Shown here: piece after piece, positions 58,840 through 64,000 of the stretch | How positions within the stretch are numbered: the first letter of the stretch is position 1 | Layout: each line of letters begins with the position of its first letter | Assembly (NCBI GenBank): GCA_013306675.1 | Contig: JABLUY010000015.1 | Coordinates: 1-64,000, forward strand | Source: Thraustochytrium sp. TN22 | Taxonomy: Eukaryota; Sar; Bigyra; Thraustochytrida; Thraustochytriidae | DNA length: 64,000 nt | Reading direction: 5' to 3' | Position numbers and translations under genes: made by a program | Notes under the pieces: model-generated | What the model was told of the DNA's origin: nothing | Seen by the model: only the letters and a program-made list of their open reading frames with translations | The model's database searches: none

Positions 58840-60774
58840 CTACGTGCGCCGCACTAGGACAAGCACGTAGGCGCTCTCGCTCTCGTGAAGCGCCGCGGCG
58901 CGCGTCCTGCGTACCTGAGAGTCGTCAAAACGCAGCCAACACTCCGTCTTGGGGTCGAAGCAGTCCGCTTCGTAGTGGCCGTGCGAGCCGGAGGATCCCA
59001 GATGGTGCACGACGCTGACGACCTCGTAAAGAAGCTGCGAGCCGAGAACTCCGGGAGGTGCACCGTCCGGCGCACAGTAGGGCAGCACGTCGAAGTCTCC
59101 TTGTGGGAGGCGCACCTCAGCGCAGACCTTGGCCCAGTCGGCGCGGCCGCGCACACGGAAGCGCTTCAGGTGCAGCACCAGCACACGCGGGCAGCGCACG
59201 AGGTGCATCTCCTTAATACAGTCGGTCTCGGTCTGGCACCTCGCGCAGGCCACGCGATTATCCCCCGTGAGAGCCTCAGGCTGCACGAGGGCACGCATGC
59301 AGTCCGCCAGCGCGTGCCGCTGACCGTAGTCGGCGCCTGGAAGCGGGACACTGAGGCTCCAGAACGGCTCGAAAGCGAGGCTCGCGGCTCCGCAATTGCG
59401 GCACGTGACGCGCGACCGCATCTGGCCCGCAAAGACGTCCTTGACCAGACTGCGGTTCGCGTGCTCGTACGCGTCCCACCAGATCGCCGCTTGAGTCGCA
59501 TCGGAGGCTCCCGCAAGGTCCTCATCCCGAATCTCGCGGTAGCGGGGCGAGCGAACCATATTGAGCTCCTCGTGCAGGGCGTCCAGGAAGAAGAGGAGGA
59601 ACTCCTGGGCGTCCTGCTGCCGGTGCCCGCCGAAGTGAGGCACGGCCTTCTCCATGAGCTCTTTGATGGCGCGCGGCGCATAGGCGACCGCCGGATGCGC
59701 CGTGGCCCAGTGCGCACGTAGGGCGTCTTGAAACGCGGTCGTCAAGGGGCGCGCGACGTTCCCCTGCGGCAGCGTCCACACCGCCTCCACGAGTGGTGCG
59801 CAGTGCATAAGGCTCTGCAGCACGGCATTCATGAAGCAGGTGTTACCCAGGTTAGCCAGGCCGCACGCTGTGCCTGGAAGCGCGGCGGCAGAGCCAGCAC
59901 TCCAGCCCCGCGCAGATGGCGGTGTCGCCACCGTACGGACGATGGCAGGTAGGCTTGTCGGCTTACAGAAAGCTCCGCTCTCGCTCTCGAGAGCTACGTT
60001 CCCATGCTCGCTTTTCGAGACGTCCGTGCAGTACACGATTCCATTTAGCTGCACGGGGCCTTCGGTTGTGGGCGCACGGACGCGGCACGCGGGGCCGTGC
60101 GCCAGCTCGATCAGTTCGGAGGGCGAAGGCCCGGTGGGCGACGGGAAGCTCACGAGAAGGATGTCGGTGTACGTGTCAATGCTCTCCACAACGGCGCGTG
60201 CCCAGCGGCCGTCGCTTCGCCGAGCCTCGACCACGCTGCCGCCCTCGAGATCAAGCGGCTCAGCGGGCCGTGGCGCGCGGGCTGCGCCCGCCTTGCTGAT
60301 GTTCTTTTCAGCCTGCTCCTCAGCTTGCTTGGGGGCTCGGACCCGCACTTGATGTGCCGGGTTTCGGGTGTCCAGAGCGACCTGCGCGCCATCCCCGGCA
60401 CGGCGAAAGACGACCACGCCATCTTCACAGACCTGCTCCACGAGGGCGCCCTTCCAACTCTGGCACGTGTCGTCCTCGGCCACGAGCCAGGCAGAACCGA
60501 CCAGGAAGTCATCCTGGGGATGTGCTGGCGCCGGTGTCGGCCGAGCCTGGGATGTGCCAGCCTTGGGACTCAAGCCATCTCCGAGGCCACCGTCTGCGAG
60601 GCTGGTCATACTGGATACCGCGCCGCCGCCCCCGAGCAAGCGCGGCCGGGTCGCTGGCTCGCGCGCTGCTGGTTGCTGCCGAGGCACCAGCAGCCTGCCC
60701 TGGCATGGCTCAGGCTTCACTTCTGAGTTTAGCGACCGCAGCCTCGACCTCCTCCTCGTCATTTTCCCGTTCAT
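58840..60774 (-). CDS. Ubiquitin-specific protease (USP/UCH peptidase C19)
   Basis: The frame is open back to 61155, but the sensible ATG is at 60774 (644 residues, MNGKMTRRRSRLRSL...); upstream is a TCG/GTC repeat and Arg/Ala-rich leader. Residues about 90-290 hold two segments that resemble small beta-barrel reader folds (GSAWLVAEDDTCQSWKGALV and SVVEARRSDGRWARAVVESI); Tudor/Agenet-like is a guess. The catalytic domain follows: GLANLGNTCFMN with Cys313, GGHRQQDAQEFLLFFLDALH, zinc ligands Cys458/461 and Cys510/513, CPRVLVLHLKRF, and HGHYEAD with His600, then WLRFDDSQV. All catalytic residues are present, so it should cleave ubiquitin from substrates. It is divergent from the App1-like gene. 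Confidence 0.92.
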   Translation of the reverse strand: MNGKMTRRRSRLRSLNSEVKPEPCQGRLLVPRQQPAAREPATRPRLLGGGGAVSSMTSLADGGLGDGLSPKAGTSQARPTPAPAHPQDDFLVGSAWLVAEDDTCQSWKGALVEQVCEDGVVVFRRAGDGAQVALDTRNPAHQVRVRAPKQAEEQAEKNISKAGAARAPRPAEPLDLEGGSVVEARRSDGRWARAVVESIDTYTDILLVSFPSPTGPSPSELIELAHGPACRVRAPTTEGPVQLNGIVYCTDVSKSEHGNVALESESGAFCKPTSLPAIVRTVATPPSARGWSAGSAAALPGTACGLANLGNTCFMNAVLQSLMHCAPLVEAVWTLPQGNVARPLTTAFQDALRAHWATAHPAVAYAPRAIKELMEKAVPHFGGHRQQDAQEFLLFFLDALHEELNMVRSPRYREIRDEDLAGASDATQAAIWWDAYEHANRSLVKDVFAGQMRSRVTCRNCGAASLAFEPFWSLSVPLPGADYGQRHALADCMRALVQPEALTGDNRVACARCQTETDCIKEMHLVRCPRVLVLHLKRFRVRGRADWAKVCAEVRLPQGDFDVLPYCAPDGAPPGVLGSQLLYEVVSVVHHLGSSGSHGHYEADCFDPKTECWLRFDDSQVRRTRAAALHESESAYVLVLVRRT

Positions 60775-61262
60775 GGTCCTGGTCGTGGTCGTAGTCGTGG
60801 TCGTCGGCGGCGACGGCGGCAGCCCCGGCGTTACCGCCTTGGGCGGCCCGGTCCCACTCCTGGGCGTCCTCGCCCTCGCCCTTGCCCTCGGTCCCGCGCT
60901 GCAAGCTGCCGCTGCAGCGGTGGCGGGCAACGTTGGGTGGCCGGCCCGCACGGCGCCATGCGCGCGGCCCGACGTCACGAGCCGAGCCGAGCCGCGCCGC
61001 GCCAAGCTGAGCCGCGCCGAGCCGCGCCGCGCCAAGCCGCGCCAAGCCGTGCCGCTCTGCTGCTCTGCTGTGCTGCCGCGCTGTGCGTTGCGGCACCTGA
61101 GCGAGCGCTGGAGGCTCGCTCGCGCGTCCGACGCGGCGCCACGACGCGCGCACACGAACCGAGCGGCGGCAGCGCGAGGCGGCTGCGGCCGCGGCCGCGG
61201 CAGTGGCGGTAGTCGGCGGCGGCCCTGGTGCGGGCGCGGTCCTCTTGTCCTGCGTGCGCGCC
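60775..61262. promoter_or_regulatory. Shared divergent region, USP / App1-like gene
   Basis: The 488 bp between the two starts carry a GTCGTGGTC repeat at 60783-60803 and many GCCGAGCCGCGCC units at 60980-61055. No separate gene is supported. Confidence 0.5.
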
Positions 61263-61304
61263 ATGGCGGCGCTTACGAGCGGCAGCGGCAGCGGCAGCGG
61301 CGCT

Positions 61305-61339
<35 letters not shown>

Positions 61340-63113
61340 GGCGGTACCCGGCGAGCACGCGGCGGGCCTGCGCAGCGCGGCGCTCTTGCGGCGCGCAGGC
61401 GCGGCCTGCGCGGCGCTGGCGCTCGTGGTGAGCGTGGCTGTCCTGGCGTCGCTGGGCAGCTCCGCGGATGGGAGCAGTGCTCGCCAGGAGGAGGGCGGCA
61501 CGGCGCAGGATGGCCGTGGCCGCGCTCGCCTGGCGGCGGCCGTGGTCGGCCTCGGCGCCTTCGCGGTGCTCGCCACGGCCCTGCGGCAGGCGCGCTGCGC
61601 GCATAGACATGGTGCCATGGCGTACAGCTTGCTGCCGCTAAATCGCACGCCTCGCGGCGGCGGCGGCAGCGGCGGCGGCGGCATTTGGCTCACGGAGACG
61701 GGCGCCGGCGCGAGGCGCGACTCGGAGATGCATCTCTTCGGGAACGCCTTCGATGAGAAGCTGGACTTTGTGCTGAACGCGGTCAAGTCGGGCGATGTCT
61801 TCCGCAGCGCGACCGCGCAGGCCGTGGTCAGTGTCCTCATGTCGTTCGAGGATGCCGCAGATCTGGCGGAGTTCAAGCTCACACTCGACGCGGAGCTGCG
61901 CGAGCTGCGCTGCTCACTCTACGCGCTGGTCTTCGAGATGCTGGGCTCCTCGGCGCGAGATGCGCTCTTGCAGCACGTGGCGCAGCTGCAGGGCGCCGGA
62001 TCGGGTGGCCAGGTGGACGAGGCTGTCAAGCGTGTCATGGTGCTGAGCGACATGGACGACACGCTGGTATCCACCTTCAAGGACCGTCGATTCCCGTTCA
62101 ACACCATGTACCCGGGCGTGAAGCAATTCTACCACGAGCTGATCCGGTCCAGCGGCGTGAAAGACTCGCTCGCGGACTGGAACATGGTCAAGGATCATGT
62201 CACCTTCGTCACGGCGCGGCCTAGCTGGCTGAATCCGTGGACGCGCAGTGAGATGCGGCGTCACGGCTTCGCGCGGTCTGTCGCACTGACGGGCTCGTCG
62301 ACCAGCTTCATCACCCCGGCCCAGATGCTGCACCGCAAGGTGACGCAGTGCTCCCAAGTCCGCGCGCTCTATCCTGAGTGCGCCTTCTTCCTCGTCGGGG
62401 ACAATGGCCAGCGCGATATCGATCTTGGCAAGGAGCTACTTCGCCTCGGCTTGGTCCGCGCGGTCTTCATTCACGACATCTTTGAGCCACTCTCGTATGG
62501 TAGCCCTGAGGTCAAGGCGCGAGGTCGCGGTGTCGGTGGGCGCTCGCCCGGCGTTGCGAGCAGGGCGAACGCCTGGGTGGACCGCCCAGTGCACGAGCTG
62601 GCGGCGCAGGCTAGCGCGCAGGTGCGCGGGCTGGACCTGGAGATACCCTTTGACACAATCGATCTCGGGGAGGGCGCATCGGCGGCCGCAGCCGCGGCCT
62701 CGCCCGACACCGCGCCGCTCCTATTGCCCCGCCAGCACTCTACTGGCGACCTTGAGACGGAACTCTACGTGGCGCAGAGCGTTCCGGAGGGCTACCGCAA
62801 CACAGAGTGCTCAGAGGCCGGCATTGTACTCTTCCAAAGCTACGCTGGTGCCGCGTATGCAGCCATGCAGATGGGAATCTTCAATTTGCAGGCGCTCATG
62901 AATGTGGCCACGCAGGCCGCCACGGACTTTTCGGCGATCCAGTTCTCACGGCCCTGGCAGCGGGTGCGGCAGCGCGAGGTCTTTCTCCGTGACATTGCGC
63001 GCATCGCGCACCGACTCTCTGAGAGCGTTGACACCGTGCACTTCTTGCATACCGTGCACGAGCACATGGACGCTGCCGCTGGTGCGGCTTCCGCTGACGT
63101 GGCTCTGCAGTAG
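61263..63113 (+). CDS. App1-like phosphatidate phosphatase (DUF2183), membrane-anchored
   Basis: The first ATG in the open frame is at 61263, giving 616 residues; upstream opening is by GTG. Residues about 46-65 and 90-108 are hydrophobic and would form a two-pass anchor after a Gly/Val/Ser repeat encoded by GGCGTC units. The catalytic region has VMVLSDMDDTLVS with the HAD-type DxDxT motif (Asp263, Asp265, Thr267), then MYPGVKQFYHELI, HVTFVTARPSWLNP, the Lys in HRKVTQC, and FFLVGDNGQRDIDLG with the acidic metal site. This order matches the App1 catalytic domain, which dephosphorylates phosphatidate in yeast. A C-terminal 120 residues with NTECSEAGIVLFQSYAGAAY is not part of yeast App1. Another start at 61617 is possible. 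Confidence 0.82.
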
Positions 63114-63298
63114 ACGCCGAGCCAGCAGGAGCGAACGTCACATGTACATTAGGATTCAGAGACAGACTATCCATCGATTTTCTTCACATTTGACACTGGC
63201 GGGCAAGAATAAACACACACATACACACACATGGCTGGCGCGGTAGCGAGAGTGGCGGCGTCGCACGCGCGCTCCCTCGCGCTCTCATTTGCGGTCCA
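63114..63298. other. Convergent gap with AATAAA and CA repeat
   Basis: Between the stops of the App1-like and B9D1 genes. It holds AATAAA at about 63208-63213, a plausible poly(A) signal for the App1-like gene, next to a short CA-rich tract. Confidence 0.5.
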
Positions 63299-64000
63299 CT
63301 ATGCGTAACCGAGCGCTTCGTGGCCTTGGAGCCGGACCGTGAATTCGACCTTGACGACGCCCGCCGACACGACGCGCACGGCCTCACGACCGGCGCACAC
63401 AGTGGAGAACTTGGAGTCGTAGAACTCAGCAGGCTCCGCCGTGAGCGCCGCAATAGCGTCGCCCAGCGTAGAGCTCGTCAGTGGCGCGAAGAGCCGGCAG
63501 TAGCGAACCACGCGGCCCGCTCGCGTCGGAACGCGCGCAGCGCCGTAGCCCACAATGTTGCGGCCGCTATCGCGCAGGCACAGTGCGAGGCGCGGCCAGC
63601 CCGCCGCGTTGGTCGTGTGAAAGCTCACCTCGACTGGAAAATTCCACGTGACCGAGGGAGCGTCCTCATCACCGAGTTGGTTGCGCGCCGGCTGTGTCTC
63701 GGCGCTCGCCTCGCCCGCGAGGAGCTGCCAGTCGGCGCCTAGGACGAACTCGTAGCCACAGCTCACCGCGTCGACACCGGCCAGCTGGCCGCTTTCTACT
63801 CTGCCAAAGACGTGCACTCGGAAGCCGCGTGCGGAGGCCGCCGCCGCTCCATCCTGCAGCTGTTCGCGGTTCGCCGCATCGCCCTCATCCCGTTGCCAGC
63901 GCTCGCCCTGCACCTTGAGCTGTTCTAGCCGCGTCCCCTGTCGCGCATCCTGGTGCCCCTCGCCCTCGCCCTCGTCCCAGTCCTCGTCCTCCTCGTCCTT
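63299..64000 (-). CDS. B9D1: B9 domain-containing protein 1 (ciliary transition zone), 5' end cut off
   Basis: The frame runs from the stop at 63299 to the window edge without an ATG that fits, so the start lies beyond 64000; at least 233 residues are visible. The B9 domain is clear and close to human B9D1: FRVHVFGRVESGQLAG, CGYEFVLGADWQLLAG, SVTWNFPVEVSFHTTNAAGW, VGYGAARVP-x-x-AGR, EFYDSKFSTVCAGREAVRV and the C-terminal GHEALGYA (human KLGYD). B9D1 is part of the MKS complex that gates the ciliary membrane with B9D2 and MKS1. The N-terminal part visible here is acidic and Gln/Glu-rich and is an extension compared with the animal protein. Its presence implies a cilium or flagellum at some life stage. 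Confidence 0.9.
   Translation of the reverse strand, partial: KDEEDEDWDEGEGEGHQDARQGTRLEQLKVQGERWQRDEGDAANREQLQDGAAAASARGFRVHVFGRVESGQLAGVDAVSCGYEFVLGADWQLLAGEASAETQPARNQLGDEDAPSVTWNFPVEVSFHTTNAAGWPRLALCLRDSGRNIVGYGAARVPTRAGRVVRYCRLFAPLTSSTLGDAIAALTAEPAEFYDSKFSTVCAGREAVRVVSAGVVKVEFTVRLQGHEALGYA

Noticed and set aside
60775-61155. 127-residue N-terminal extension of the ubiquitin protease
   Set aside because: Arg/Ala-rich translation of GCC repeats and a poly-Thr run; the ATG at 60774 is better placed.

Overview
The window looks like nuclear DNA of a free-living eukaryotic microbe. It is very GC-rich, genes stand singly on both strands, and most are uninterrupted, but two genes (RPS3A and a GT31-type glycosyltransferase) need spliceosomal introns to read correctly. 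The gene set is eukaryotic: condensin II subunit H2, SMN, a Cwc21/SRRM2-like spliceosome protein, a full-length ABCA transporter, a PP2C with a predicted dual-lipidated N-terminus, and the ciliary transition-zone protein B9D1, which points to a flagellated stage. Standalone TrpA, a monofunctional homoserine dehydrogenase and an acetolactate synthase regulatory subunit show a prototroph. My best guess is a labyrinthulomycete (thraustochytrid) or similar stramenopile; that is inference from style and content, not proven. I saw no rRNA, tRNA, CRISPR array, retroelement or transposase.

Left part (1-13.5 kb): a membrane protein with six CX3C motifs; a very small Tudor-less SMN sharing a 229-bp divergent promoter with a coiled-coil protein; a block holding a decayed phosphopantetheinyl transferase (PPTase) fragment and trpA copy 1; a GH127-like relic; intron-bearing RPS3A; homoserine dehydrogenase; and 2.4 kb of repeat-rich DNA.

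Middle (13.5-42 kb): a protein with three tandem DUF707-like modules, a kinase relic, PP2C, a 2,398-residue ABCA transporter with a 16-bp minisatellite starting at its stop codon, a three-exon GT31-like enzyme, the acetolactate synthase small subunit, ATIC, an unknown membrane-anchored protein, a Cwc21/SRRM2-like protein and an SSX2IP/MSD1-like centrosomal protein.

Right part (42-64 kb): an inverted second copy of the trpA/PPTase-relic block, with a (AGCAG)n expansion of about 180 bp; a WSCD-type sulfotransferase; CAP-H2; a decayed ubiquitin protease copy; a sulfatase; the intact PPTase; the intact ubiquitin protease; an App1-like phosphatase; and B9D1, cut by the window edge.

The most distinctive story is recent segmental duplication. 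A 2.2-2.4 kb block was copied in inverted orientation 36 kb away. In both copies trpA stays intact (about 33 base differences by hand count, about 31 of them silent) while the linked PPTase piece has decayed; the only intact PPTase lies elsewhere in the window. A ubiquitin protease shows the same gene-plus-relic pattern 5 kb apart.
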